The position numbers and the translations under genes were made by a program. Of a DNA stretch of 20,210 bases, positions 1-7,684 are shown piece after piece (within the stretch, counting starts at the first letter, position 1; the number at the start of each line of letters is the position of its first letter). Origin of the DNA: JANWHF01 sp036276235 (GTDB lineage: Bacteria; Planctomycetota; Phycisphaerae; Tepidisphaerales; Tepidisphaeraceae); NCBI GenBank assembly GCA_036276235.1, contig DATBDZ010000331.1, positions 1 through 20,210 of the forward strand, written 5' to 3'. The notes under the pieces are model-generated. The model was given only the letters and a program-made list of their open reading frames with translations. It ran no database searches and was not told the origin of the DNA.

Positions 1-92
1 GAGTACCGCGACCTGTGGCACCCGGCCATACGGCCGAATGAGGCGCGTAGGGCGGGCACTGCCCGCCGCCTATGTGCATTATGTGCGCGGCG
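1..92. repeat. Intergenic palindromic element downstream of araD, cut by the window start
   Basis: This stretch runs from the window edge to the araD stop codon and has no gene. Positions 1-22 are the exact reverse complement of 10239-10260. Positions 46-68 are identical to 10348-10370 and the exact reverse complement of 10314-10336. The core at 51-67 is itself a palindrome, GGCGGGCA-C-TGCCCGCC. A second small palindrome, CGGCC-ATAC-GGCCG, lies at 24-37. No T-run follows the hairpin on either strand, so it is not a canonical intrinsic terminator. It is a partial copy of the composite element at 10231-10440, and its other half probably lies before the window. Confidence 0.8.
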
Positions 93-800
93 TCACGCGT
101 TCGGCTGCCCGTAATACGCTTTAGGCCCGTGCTTTCGAAGGAAATGTTTGTCCAGGAGGAATGTCGGAATCGGCTTGAGATCCGAGGCGAGCGCGAGCCC
201 CGCCAGCGCCATTTGGGCGGTGAACTCGAGCACCACCGCGTTTTCCACCGCTTTTTCTATCGATGTGCCCCACGCAAATGGAGCATGGCTGGCCACCAGC
301 ACGCCGGGCACGTGCTCGGGGTCGATACGCGTATCGCGGAAACATTCGACGATCACGCGGCCCGTGTTGAGCTCGTAATCCGTTTCAACTTCCTCTGATC
401 GCAGTTCGCGGGTGACGGGGATGTCTCCATAAAAATTGTCGGCGTGGGTGGTGCCGAAGCAGGGGATGGCGCGCTTGGCTTGCGCGAACGCCGTCGCGTT
501 GGGCGAATGCGTGTGGACGACGCCGTTCACCGCGGGAAACTCGCGGTAGAGGTGCAGGTGCGTGGGCGTATCGGAGGAAGGGCGGCCGCCGCCTTCGAGG
601 ATCTCTCCGGTTTTGATCGACAGGACGACGATCCTGTCGGCGGTCAATTCATCGTAGGAAACGCCGCTGGGTTTAATCGCCATCACGCCCAGATCGCGAT
701 CGGCGCCGCTGGCGTTGCCCCAGGTCAGCACGACCAGGCCGGCATCGACCAGGGCGAGATTGGCTTTGAGCACGCGCTGTTTGAGGCTGTCAAACTTCAT
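93..800 (-). CDS. araD: L-ribulose-5-phosphate 4-epimerase
   Basis: Cytoplasmic class II aldolase-like enzyme that converts L-ribulose 5-phosphate to D-xylulose 5-phosphate, the last step of bacterial L-arabinose catabolism. From the ATG at 800 the protein has 235 residues (E. coli AraD has 231). Metal ligands are visible as D77, H96 and H98 in VVHTHS, and H172 in SHAPFAWG. The catalytic acid/base candidates are D121 in HADNFYG and the tyrosine pair in the C-terminal YYGQ. Each falls about one position after its E. coli counterpart, which supports this start. A TTG at 806 is in frame and overlaps the araA stop, but has no spaced Shine-Dalgarno sequence; the ATG has an AGG about 8 nt upstream. 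Two bases separate the araA stop from this ATG, so the two genes are surely cotranscribed. Confidence 0.96.
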   Translation of the reverse strand: MKFDSLKQRVLKANLALVDAGLVVLTWGNASGADRDLGVMAIKPSGVSYDELTADRIVVLSIKTGEILEGGGRPSSDTPTHLHLYREFPAVNGVVHTHSPNATAFAQAKRAIPCFGTTHADNFYGDIPVTRELRSEEVETDYELNTGRVIVECFRDTRIDPEHVPGVLVASHAPFAWGTSIEKAVENAVVLEFTAQMALAGLALASDLKPIPTFLLDKHFLRKHGPKAYYGQPNA

Positions 801-802
801 AT

Positions 803-2323
803 TCAAACCTGTGCAAGGCCGGGCACCAGATGATAGTACACTTCGTTGTTGCGCAATGTCTGCCGAAGCGACTCGACGTTCGTCGTGGCATCAATAGTGA
901 CCAGCTCAACTCCCGCGATTTCCGCAAAATCGCGCATGTGTTCAGCGGTGGCCGCATAGCTGTAGACCGTGTGATGCGCGCCGCCGGAATAAATCCAACT
1001 GGCGCACGCGGTCTTGAAATCCGGCCGGCAACGCCACACCGCCCGAGCCACCGGCAATTTCGGCAGCGGCTGCGGCGGCGCGATCGCATCAACTTCATTG
1101 ACGATCAGGCGGAAACGATTCCCCAGTTCGACCAGCGACGCGTTGATCGCCGGGCCGGCGTGCGCATTAAACACGAGGCGCACCGGATCAGATTTCCCGC
1201 CGATTCCAAGTGGATGAATCTCCAATGACGGCTGCCCATCGGCGATCGATTCGCAGACCTCCAGCATGTGCGAGCCGAGCACCAGCGAGTCGGCCGGGTC
1301 AAGATGATACGTGTAGTCCTCCATGAAGCTGGTGCCGCCGGTGAGGCCTTTGGCCATTGTCTTGACGGCACGCAGCAAGGCGCAGGTTTTCCAGTCGCCC
1401 TCCGCGCCGAATCCGTATCCATCGGCCATGAGGCGCTGGACGGCAAGGCCGGGCAGTTGCCGCAGGCCGTGCAAATCTTCGAAGGTGGTGGTGAAGCCTT
1501 TGAAATTGCCGGATTTCAAAAATTCGCGCAGGCCCAGTTCGATCCGTGCGCCGTCACGGAGCGATTCATGGCGATCGCCGCCTTTGCGTAGCGCGCGGGC
1601 CACGCTGTAGCGGCCTTCGTACTCCGCGGCCAGGGCCGTCACGTTCGCGTCGCTCACTTCGCTGATGAATTTGACCACATCGCCGACGCCGTGCCCGTTG
1701 ACCGCGAACCCGAACTTCATCTCGGCGGCGACTTTGTCCCCCTCGGTGACGGCGACGTATCGCATGTTGTCGCCGATGCGGGCGAAGCGCGCGCCCTGTA
1801 GATCGGCCCAGCCCAGCGACGCGCGCGACCACGCGGCCACGCGATCGAGCACTTCCGGATCCGACCAATGCCCAACGACCACCTTGCGCGGCATACGCAT
1901 GCGCGTGTGCAGGAACCCGGCTTCACGATCGCCGTGGGCGGCCTGGTTCAGGTTCATGAAATCCATGTCAATCGTCGCCCAGGGCAGATCGCGATTAAAT
2001 TGTGTGTGCAGATGCAGCACGGGCTTGCGCAAAGCACGCAGCCCGCCGATCCACATCTTGGCCGGCGAAAACGTGTGCATCCACAGGACAACTCCCGCGC
2101 AATTCGGATCGGCATTGGCTTCGTTACAAGCCTTGGCGATTTCTTCCGGTCCGGTCAGCACGGGCTTGGCTACAAGCTTGAGCGGGATGCGCGCCAGGCC
2201 ATTGACAGCTTCGACAAGCTGGCCGGAATTGTGCGCCACCTGCTTGAGCGCCTCGGGGCCGTAGAGGTGCTGGCTTCCGGTCAGAAACCAGAGCGTCGGT
2301 TGTATCTCGGTGCTTGCTGCCAT
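803..2323 (-). CDS. araA: L-arabinose isomerase
   Basis: Cytoplasmic, Mn-dependent isomerase that converts L-arabinose to L-ribulose. The protein has 506 residues from the ATG at 2323, against 500 in E. coli. The N-terminal family motif WFLTGSQHLYGPE is present. The four metal/catalytic residues are all present: E308 in AEGDWKT, E335 in SFMEDYTYH, H352 in LGSHMLEVC, and the second histidine of GGAHHTV at 450-451. A GTG at 2347 would give 514 residues and a GTGA overlap with the araB stop. The ATG is preferred because AGGA sits 7 nt upstream and the GTG has no such site. Either way the gene is translationally close to araB and araD. No truncation or missing residue is seen. Confidence 0.97.
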   Translation of the reverse strand: MAASTEIQPTLWFLTGSQHLYGPEALKQVAHNSGQLVEAVNGLARIPLKLVAKPVLTGPEEIAKACNEANADPNCAGVVLWMHTFSPAKMWIGGLRALRKPVLHLHTQFNRDLPWATIDMDFMNLNQAAHGDREAGFLHTRMRMPRKVVVGHWSDPEVLDRVAAWSRASLGWADLQGARFARIGDNMRYVAVTEGDKVAAEMKFGFAVNGHGVGDVVKFISEVSDANVTALAAEYEGRYSVARALRKGGDRHESLRDGARIELGLREFLKSGNFKGFTTTFEDLHGLRQLPGLAVQRLMADGYGFGAEGDWKTCALLRAVKTMAKGLTGGTSFMEDYTYHLDPADSLVLGSHMLEVCESIADGQPSLEIHPLGIGGKSDPVRLVFNAHAGPAINASLVELGNRFRLIVNEVDAIAPPQPLPKLPVARAVWRCRPDFKTACASWIYSGGAHHTVYSYAATAEHMRDFAEIAGVELVTIDATTNVESLRQTLRNNEVYYHLVPGLAQV

Positions 2324-2343
2324 GGGAAAATCCTGTGCGTTAT

Positions 2344-4044
2344 TCACGTTTCTGAGCTGCGGGCGACTTCATCGCGGATCGCAAGCAAATCCTTCATCAC
2401 GTTCGAAAGATCGGCCTTATGGCCGGTGATGCCGAAGGCGTCATGCGCCTGACGATAGAGCCGGAACAGGCGTTCATAAACCGCGGCATGGCTCGAATCG
2501 GGATTGTAAACGCGCGGCTGCACGCCGCTCATCGCCGCGATGGCGGTGCCGAAGTCGGCGTGCCCGCCGTGCGACTTGCCGGCGACGACGGAAGCGGCAA
2601 TCGCCGATCCCAGTGCGCATGTCTGCAGGCTTTTCGCGACGGCGATCGGCCGATTCAAGACGTCGGCGTAAATCTGGTTGACCATCGGATTGCGCGCTGC
2701 GATGCCGCCGCAGTTGATGACGCGCTCAACGGGTACGCCATACTCTTCCAGCCGCTCGACGATCACGCGTGCGCCAAATGCGGTCGCTTCAATCAGCGCG
2801 CGATAAATCTCCGGCGGCGTTGTCGAGAGTGTGAGGCCCATCAACATGCCGGTGAGGCGCTGATCCACCAGGATGGTGCGATTTCCGTTATGCCAGTCGA
2901 GGGCGAGCAAGCCGCTCTGGCCCGGCGCAATTTTTTGGGCGCGGGTCGTGAGCGCTTCGTGCGTGCCGGCCTGGGCGCCGCCGGGCTGCACCTGATTCAC
3001 GAACCAGTTGAAGATGTCGCCGACGGCGGACTGTCCGGCCTCAAGGCCGAAGTAGCCGGGCAAAACCGATTCGCACACGATGCCGCACAGGCCCGGCACA
3101 TCGGCCAGTGGCTTTGCCAGATTGCTCACCATGATGTCGCAGGTCGAGGTGCCCATGACCTTGACCAGCGCCCCCTGCCCGATGCCCGCGCCGATCGCGC
3201 CCAGATGCGCATCGAAGGCGCCGATCGCGATCGGAATCCCTTGAGGCAATCCGAGCTTTGCCGCCCACTGCGCGCTGAGGCCGCCGGCGGATTCTCCGAC
3301 GGTGTAAGCGCGAGCGGGCAGCGATCGACGCAGGCGGGCGAGTTCCGGATGAAGCTTGCCGAGAAAAGCTTCGTCCGGATACCCGCCCCAATCCGCGTTG
3401 TAAAAGGCCTTGTGCCCGGCGGCACACACGCCGCGGCGCAACTTGCCCAACTCCGTCGTTCCCGCAAGGACAGCGGGAATCCAGTCGGCGATTTCCACCC
3501 AACTGGCCGCCGCCGCGGAAATGTCCGGCGCGACCCGCGCGCAGTGGAGAATTTTCGCCCAGAACCATTCGGATGAATACCGACCGCCGCACTTGGCCAG
3601 AAACTGGGGCCGCAAATCGGAGGCGGCGGAGGTGATCTGGGCCGCCTCGTTGTGCGATGTGTGGTCCTTCCACAGCCACGCCATCGCATTGGGATCCTTC
3701 TCGAATCGCGGCAACAGCGCCAGCGCCTGCCCCGAAGCATCCACCGGCAGCGGCGTGCTGCCGGTGGTATCGACGCCAATTCCGATTACATCTTTGGCCG
3801 AAAATGCGTGATCTTTCGCGGCTTGTTTTAGCGCCAGCGCCACCGACTGTTCGATTCCCGCCAGATAGTCCGCCGGATGCTGGCGGGCCAGATGGGGATC
3901 GTCAGGATTGAGAACAACGCCTTTGTCGCCGCGCGCGTAATCGCTGACGCCTTCGCCCAGCTCGCGGCCGTCGCGCACATCAACGATGAGCGCGCGGACG
4001 GAGTTGGTGCCGAAATCCAAGCCGATTGCGTACTTACCTGCCAT
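2344..4044 (-). CDS. araB: Ribulokinase (L-ribulokinase, FGGY family)
   Basis: ATP-dependent cytoplasmic kinase that makes L-ribulose 5-phosphate, the second step of arabinose use. It has 566 residues, the same length as E. coli AraB. The first FGGY domain opens with the phosphate motif GLDFGTNSVRALIVD (residues 8-22). The ribulokinase-specific GVDTTGSTP follows at 90-98. The likely catalytic base is D278 in IGAFDAHLG. GTSTCDIM (298-305), LALDWHNGNRT (380-390) and the C-terminal NCGGIAARNPMVNQIYAD (444-461) match the second, nucleotide-binding domain. The ATG has GAGG 5 nt upstream. It is the first gene of the ara trio, 75 bp after GH43, and that gap carries a candidate promoter. The stop overlaps the alternative GTG start of araA. 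Confidence 0.97.
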   Translation of the reverse strand: MAGKYAIGLDFGTNSVRALIVDVRDGRELGEGVSDYARGDKGVVLNPDDPHLARQHPADYLAGIEQSVALALKQAAKDHAFSAKDVIGIGVDTTGSTPLPVDASGQALALLPRFEKDPNAMAWLWKDHTSHNEAAQITSAASDLRPQFLAKCGGRYSSEWFWAKILHCARVAPDISAAAASWVEIADWIPAVLAGTTELGKLRRGVCAAGHKAFYNADWGGYPDEAFLGKLHPELARLRRSLPARAYTVGESAGGLSAQWAAKLGLPQGIPIAIGAFDAHLGAIGAGIGQGALVKVMGTSTCDIMVSNLAKPLADVPGLCGIVCESVLPGYFGLEAGQSAVGDIFNWFVNQVQPGGAQAGTHEALTTRAQKIAPGQSGLLALDWHNGNRTILVDQRLTGMLMGLTLSTTPPEIYRALIEATAFGARVIVERLEEYGVPVERVINCGGIAARNPMVNQIYADVLNRPIAVAKSLQTCALGSAIAASVVAGKSHGGHADFGTAIAAMSGVQPRVYNPDSSHAAVYERLFRLYRQAHDAFGITGHKADLSNVMKDLLAIRDEVARSSET

Positions 4045-4089
4045 GGCTGCCTCGAATCCGCGTCATTTTGATTCTTTCTGAATAAAAAG

Positions 4090-4117
4090 ACGATAGCGCG
4101 CGAGTAACGTTCGTCAA
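4090..4117 (-). promoter_or_regulatory. Candidate sigma70-type promoter of araBAD
   Basis: Read on the minus strand, TTGACG (4117-4112) is followed after 16 bp by TATCGT (4095-4090). These match the bacterial consensus hexamers at 5/6 and 4/6. The site starts 2 bp after the GH43 stop codon and would give a leader of roughly 40 nt, rich in A/T, before araB. The spacer contains a short AACGTT dyad that could bind a LacI/GntR-type repressor, but it is too imperfect to call an operator. If active, it lets araBAD be transcribed without the upstream secreted enzymes. Planctomycete promoters are poorly defined, so this is a candidate only. Confidence 0.4.
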
Positions 4118-4119
4118 GT

Positions 4120-6219
4120 TTATTCAACCGCCTTCCACTTGAAACATTCGCCACCCTTGCGATCGGCCCGCGGGCCGGTGGCCGAAACCGTCACGGGGCC
4201 GGGGCTACCAGGTTTGGTGGACAGGTAGCGATGATTCGTCAACGACATGAGCATCGTGTCGCCGCGCAGCAGGTTGACCCATTGGAATGATTCGGACTCC
4301 GCGGGCGCCGCTCCGGCGAGGTCTTTCAGTGCGACGCCGTTTTCGCCCGCTGAAACGTATCGCCCATTCTGCGTTTTGAGCGCGACGCGTCCTTTGCCTA
4401 AATCGATGACCTGGAACTTCGCGTTTGAGGGAGCCGTTCCGTTCGCGTCGGCGGCAACGTTGACCAGCGTCATGCCCTGCGCGTCGGCGGCGAGGAAGCT
4501 GCCGTCCGCTCCGCTGGACAGGGTAATGGTTTTGCCCATGGGAATTTCGCGCTCGATGCCGCGCGCTCGTGGCTCATCGACGGTGTAGTTATCGAAGTCG
4601 GCGTAGCCGCCGGGCTGTCCGGCGGTGTTGTAGTTGAAAAGCGCGGGGCGCACGCCTTGGAACGTTGTCAATTGGAAAGTGGTGGTGAAGGGATTTCCGA
4701 TCGTCGTGAAATCTTTGCCGTTGGCGCTCCAACTGAAGATGGCTTGATCGGTGTCGAAGTTGCAATGCACGCGAAGCCACAAGTGGCTCGGAGGATTGGT
4801 CGTGCCGATCACCGGCGCGATGGCCGGCCGCGTGGCGGCGCCGCGGCGTGCACCGCCGCCGGCCTGCACCATTTGCAGCGTTGTGTGATCGGCGGATTTC
4901 ACGACGCCAAGCCACGCATACGGAGTGCTCAGCAGGGCAAGTCCGGTGGTGTCTCCATCGGTCAGACCGCTTGTTTCCATCTCCACCGTCATGATCGACT
5001 CAGGGCCCGGCGGCCGCTGGCAGAGCGAGTTGCGCGCGGAAAAGAAATCACGGGCCGGCAGCGAATGCAATCGAAGCACGCCGGGCTTCTCCGTCAGTGA
5101 CCACTTCGTGTCATCCGGAACATGATTCCATTGCCAAACGGGGTTGAGCGTGGCGCTGTCGAAATTGTCGCTGCGAACAAAGAGCGGCTTGGGTTCCTGA
5201 TTCACTCCCGTGTCGGGCTTCACCCACGTGTTGGGCGCTTTGCGGAGATTGCCGGGCAGGCCGATGAGCGGAAAATCGTTGTCCCAGGTAATGGGCACCA
5301 GCGCGACCATGCGGCCGGCGCTGCCATGGTCGGACATGATGATGCTCCACCACTGGCCGGATGGCGTGTCGCACATGCCGCCCTGATGCAGCGTCAGCCC
5401 ACGATCGCGCTCCGTGGCGCGAACGGGCGTCACGGTCGGCACGCCCAGCGATTCCCCCTGCACCATGCGATCCACCTTCCACGGCCCATCGATCGAATCC
5501 GCGCGGGCGATCATCTGATCGACCGTGCCGCCGGGGATCGCGGAAATGTCGTAATACTTCCCTTTAATCTTATAGAGATGATGCCCCTCGCCCATGCCCA
5601 CAGCGTCCATCTTATGCGTCGCGGGAAGAAAGGCGGTGAGGTCGGCGTTCAGCTCATTGATGGTATACGGATTTCGATTTCCCCAGACGACATAGATTTT
5701 TCCATCATCGTCGAAGAGCACCGACAGATCATGCTTCCCGGGGAGCTGATTATGTTGCCACGGACCATTCGGGGATTTCGAGCGGAAGACCTGCAGGCCG
5801 GTGCCGTTGACGTTGGAGAAGATGTAGAACATCCCGTCGTGATAGCGGATGCACGGCGCCCAGATGCCGCGGCCATATATATTGCCGCCTTCAAGGCGAA
5901 ACGCCGGCCCCAGATCCAGTCGATCGATGCAATAGCTGGCCAACTCCCAGTTCACGAGATCCTTGGAATGCAGAACAATCAGGCCCGGATTCATGTGCAT
6001 CGTGGTGCCGGCCAGGTAATAGTCCGTGCCGACGCGGATGACATCCGGGTCTTCAAACTCTTCGTAGAAGAGCGGATTGGAGTAGGTGCCGTTGCCGTTG
6101 TCGGCGGTCCAGGAGGTGTGATAGTCAGCGGGCTTTTGTGATTGCGCCGGCGCGGTTTGCGCAGCCGCGCTCAATATGGCAAGGCTGACCGCCGCCAGCA
6201 ACATTTGGAAACGATTCAA
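4120..6219 (-). CDS. Secreted GH43 alpha-L-arabinofuranosidase/beta-xylosidase with C-terminal fascin-like beta-trefoil
   Basis: Exported glycoside hydrolase that likely removes L-arabinofuranosyl or xylosyl units from hemicellulose. From the TTG at 6219 it has 699 residues. The order is a signal peptide (about 1-26), a five-bladed propeller (about 40-325), a beta-sandwich of the GH43 C-terminal type (about 345-550), and a beta-trefoil (about 562-699). The propeller carries the GH43 triad: base D57 in EFEDPDVIR, D164 in KHDLSVLFDDDG, and acid E211 in GMGEGHHLY. The trefoil shows repeating blocks such as GSFLAAD, GRYVSAGENG and HRYLSTK. The TTG start is chosen because AAGGAG lies 7 nt upstream; the ATG at 6246 overlaps the CE7 stop but has no ribosome site. 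Arabinosidase and xylosidase activity cannot be told apart from sequence. Confidence 0.9.
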   Translation of the reverse strand: MNRFQMLLAAVSLAILSAAAQTAPAQSQKPADYHTSWTADNGNGTYSNPLFYEEFEDPDVIRVGTDYYLAGTTMHMNPGLIVLHSKDLVNWELASYCIDRLDLGPAFRLEGGNIYGRGIWAPCIRYHDGMFYIFSNVNGTGLQVFRSKSPNGPWQHNQLPGKHDLSVLFDDDGKIYVVWGNRNPYTINELNADLTAFLPATHKMDAVGMGEGHHLYKIKGKYYDISAIPGGTVDQMIARADSIDGPWKVDRMVQGESLGVPTVTPVRATERDRGLTLHQGGMCDTPSGQWWSIIMSDHGSAGRMVALVPITWDNDFPLIGLPGNLRKAPNTWVKPDTGVNQEPKPLFVRSDNFDSATLNPVWQWNHVPDDTKWSLTEKPGVLRLHSLPARDFFSARNSLCQRPPGPESIMTVEMETSGLTDGDTTGLALLSTPYAWLGVVKSADHTTLQMVQAGGGARRGAATRPAIAPVIGTTNPPSHLWLRVHCNFDTDQAIFSWSANGKDFTTIGNPFTTTFQLTTFQGVRPALFNYNTAGQPGGYADFDNYTVDEPRARGIEREIPMGKTITLSSGADGSFLAADAQGMTLVNVAADANGTAPSNAKFQVIDLGKGRVALKTQNGRYVSAGENGVALKDLAGAAPAESESFQWVNLLRGDTMLMSLTNHRYLSTKPGSPGPVTVSATGPRADRKGGECFKWKAVE

Positions 6220-6226
6220 GATGGAA

Positions 6227-6232
6227 CTCCTT
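6227..6232 (-). promoter_or_regulatory. Shine-Dalgarno sequence that favours the TTG start of GH43
   Basis: The minus strand reads AAGGAG, then 7 nt (TTCCATC), then TTG at 6219-6217. This is the strongest ribosome-binding match in the window. It lies inside the longer ATG-started reading frame, which has no site of its own. The TTG choice also gives a compact signal peptide with a short basic N-terminus. Confidence 0.65.
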
Positions 6233-6242
6233 GGGGGCTGTC

Positions 6243-7580
6243 TCATTTACGCACTGGAGCGGGGTCGCCCTTGACCAGCACGGCAAGCCACTCTTGCCGC
6301 CGCACTTCGCGGGGCTGCTGGCCGGGCCCGCCGTGATCGGAATGCAGCGGCAGGAATTCCTTGGGGCCGTTAATCAAATTGAAAGCCGAGAGCACGCCGG
6401 TCGGCGGCGAAGTCCCATCGAACAGCCCGAAGGAAACCAGCGCCGCCGCCTTGATGCGCGGCGCGAAATTCGCGATGTCAAAATACCGCGCCGTTTGAAG
6501 AACCTCAGGGCGATTGGCCCAGTTGGGATAGGCCATGGTGCGTCCCGCCTGTCGCGCGCCGACATCGGCGCCCGAGGGGACATGGCAGATCATGGCGGTC
6601 ACTTTGAGCCGCTCGCCCACGAGGCCGACCGTTGCAAATGATTGCTGCCCGCCCATGGAGTCGCCCATGACGACCAGCGTCTTGCCGTCCCAATCCGGGC
6701 GCGAGGTCAGATATTCCAGCGCGCGGCAATCGCCCAGGTACATCCGCAGGAAATAGCTCTTCTCGCGATCGGTATTGCCGATGGCCTGATAGTTATTGAG
6801 CGGCCCGCGCGCCATCTGCTGAATAGCGGCATTGTCGTCGATGGGCATGTCGTGTGCTTCGACGTTGAGCGCGAGCCAGCCGCCGCGGGCGCGGTCGGTG
6901 ACCCACTGACGTTGCAGCGGATACACGCCGGCGTACTGCAATTGCAGGATCGCCGGGAACTTTCCTTCCTTGGCCGGCTTGGCAAGCTGCCCGCGCACGT
7001 GCGTGCTATTGATGTTGTCCAGCGTGATTTTGTAATACTCGATGTCAGGTACATCGATATCAGTCTTCTCGAGCTGCGGATTGGCCGGAATCGCGTCCAA
7101 CTCCGTCAGCTTCTTATCCCACCAAGCGTCAAAGTCATCCGGGCGAGGCAGTGCCGGCTTAAGATGCTGTGCGTCAAAGATCGCGCCGTCGCGCGGCAGC
7201 GCGTTGAACCCGCCCCGCCCGCGGCCGCGCCCGGCGGTCGGCGCGGTGGTTGGTGCGTTTGTTGGCGACGATGCAGGCGCCGGCCCTTGCGGCGATACCT
7301 CCAGCACAACCTCGCCCGGCTCGTTCAGTTGAACTTCAATCGTCGCGCTGCCGGAGGAGAGATCGATCGTCCCTTGCTTGAGAACCGATGCCCCGTTCTT
7401 GCGCACCGTGTAATTTGCGCCAGTTGAATTCGATTGCGGCGAACGCGTTATCGTCCAGACCGCAGTCTCATCCGCCTTATAAATGCCGGTGGGATTCTTT
7501 TGCGTCAGAACAACCTGGCCAAACGCGCAGGTCGACCAAGCCACCAAAGCCAGGAAGGCGTAACGTTGCGATCGGATCAT
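6243..7580 (-). CDS. Secreted CE7-like acetyl (xylan) esterase, alpha/beta hydrolase
   Basis: Probable deacetylase acting on acetylated hemicellulose, exported to the periplasm or cell surface. It has 445 residues. A signal peptide covers about 1-21. A small beta-sandwich-like segment follows (about 22-97), then a low-complexity linker with APTTAPT and RGRGRGG (about 106-124), then an AXE1-type alpha/beta hydrolase (about 140-445). The candidate triad is S308 in GDSMGG, D388 in GLFDGTSPPTG, and H416 in SDHGG. The SPPTG stretch after the aspartate resembles the CPP motif of the CE7 acetyl xylan esterase/cephalosporin C deacetylase family. The start has only a weak GGTGA near the ATG. Its stop overlaps the alternative GH43 start, which indicates cotranscription. 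A related but uncharacterised substrate is possible. Confidence 0.82.
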   Translation of the reverse strand: MIRSQRYAFLALVAWSTCAFGQVVLTQKNPTGIYKADETAVWTITRSPQSNSTGANYTVRKNGASVLKQGTIDLSSGSATIEVQLNEPGEVVLEVSPQGPAPASSPTNAPTTAPTAGRGRGRGGFNALPRDGAIFDAQHLKPALPRPDDFDAWWDKKLTELDAIPANPQLEKTDIDVPDIEYYKITLDNINSTHVRGQLAKPAKEGKFPAILQLQYAGVYPLQRQWVTDRARGGWLALNVEAHDMPIDDNAAIQQMARGPLNNYQAIGNTDREKSYFLRMYLGDCRALEYLTSRPDWDGKTLVVMGDSMGGQQSFATVGLVGERLKVTAMICHVPSGADVGARQAGRTMAYPNWANRPEVLQTARYFDIANFAPRIKAAALVSFGLFDGTSPPTGVLSAFNLINGPKEFLPLHSDHGGPGQQPREVRRQEWLAVLVKGDPAPVRK

Positions 7581-7593
7581 GGTTCACCATTCT

Positions 7594-7616
7594 CGTAGGG
7601 CGGGTTTTAACCCGCC
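7594..7616. repeat. Small GTAGGG-type palindrome in the GH95-CE7 gap
   Basis: CGTAG is followed by an 8-bp stem, GGCGGGTT-TT-AACCCGCC, at 7599-7616. It shares the CGTAGGGCGGG start with the elements at 46-68 and 10348-10370, but its inner bases differ and are still self-complementary. It lies in the 104-bp gap between the GH95 stop and the CE7 start, 14 nt upstream of the CE7 ATG. The minus-strand transcript has no U-run after the stem, so read-through into CE7 is expected. Confidence 0.7.
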
Positions 7617-7684
7617 GTTTTCAATTCGCGTCGATGAGCAGCAGCCAGAAGCCGCGCTGCGTGCCTCGCCCTTTTTAGATCGCC

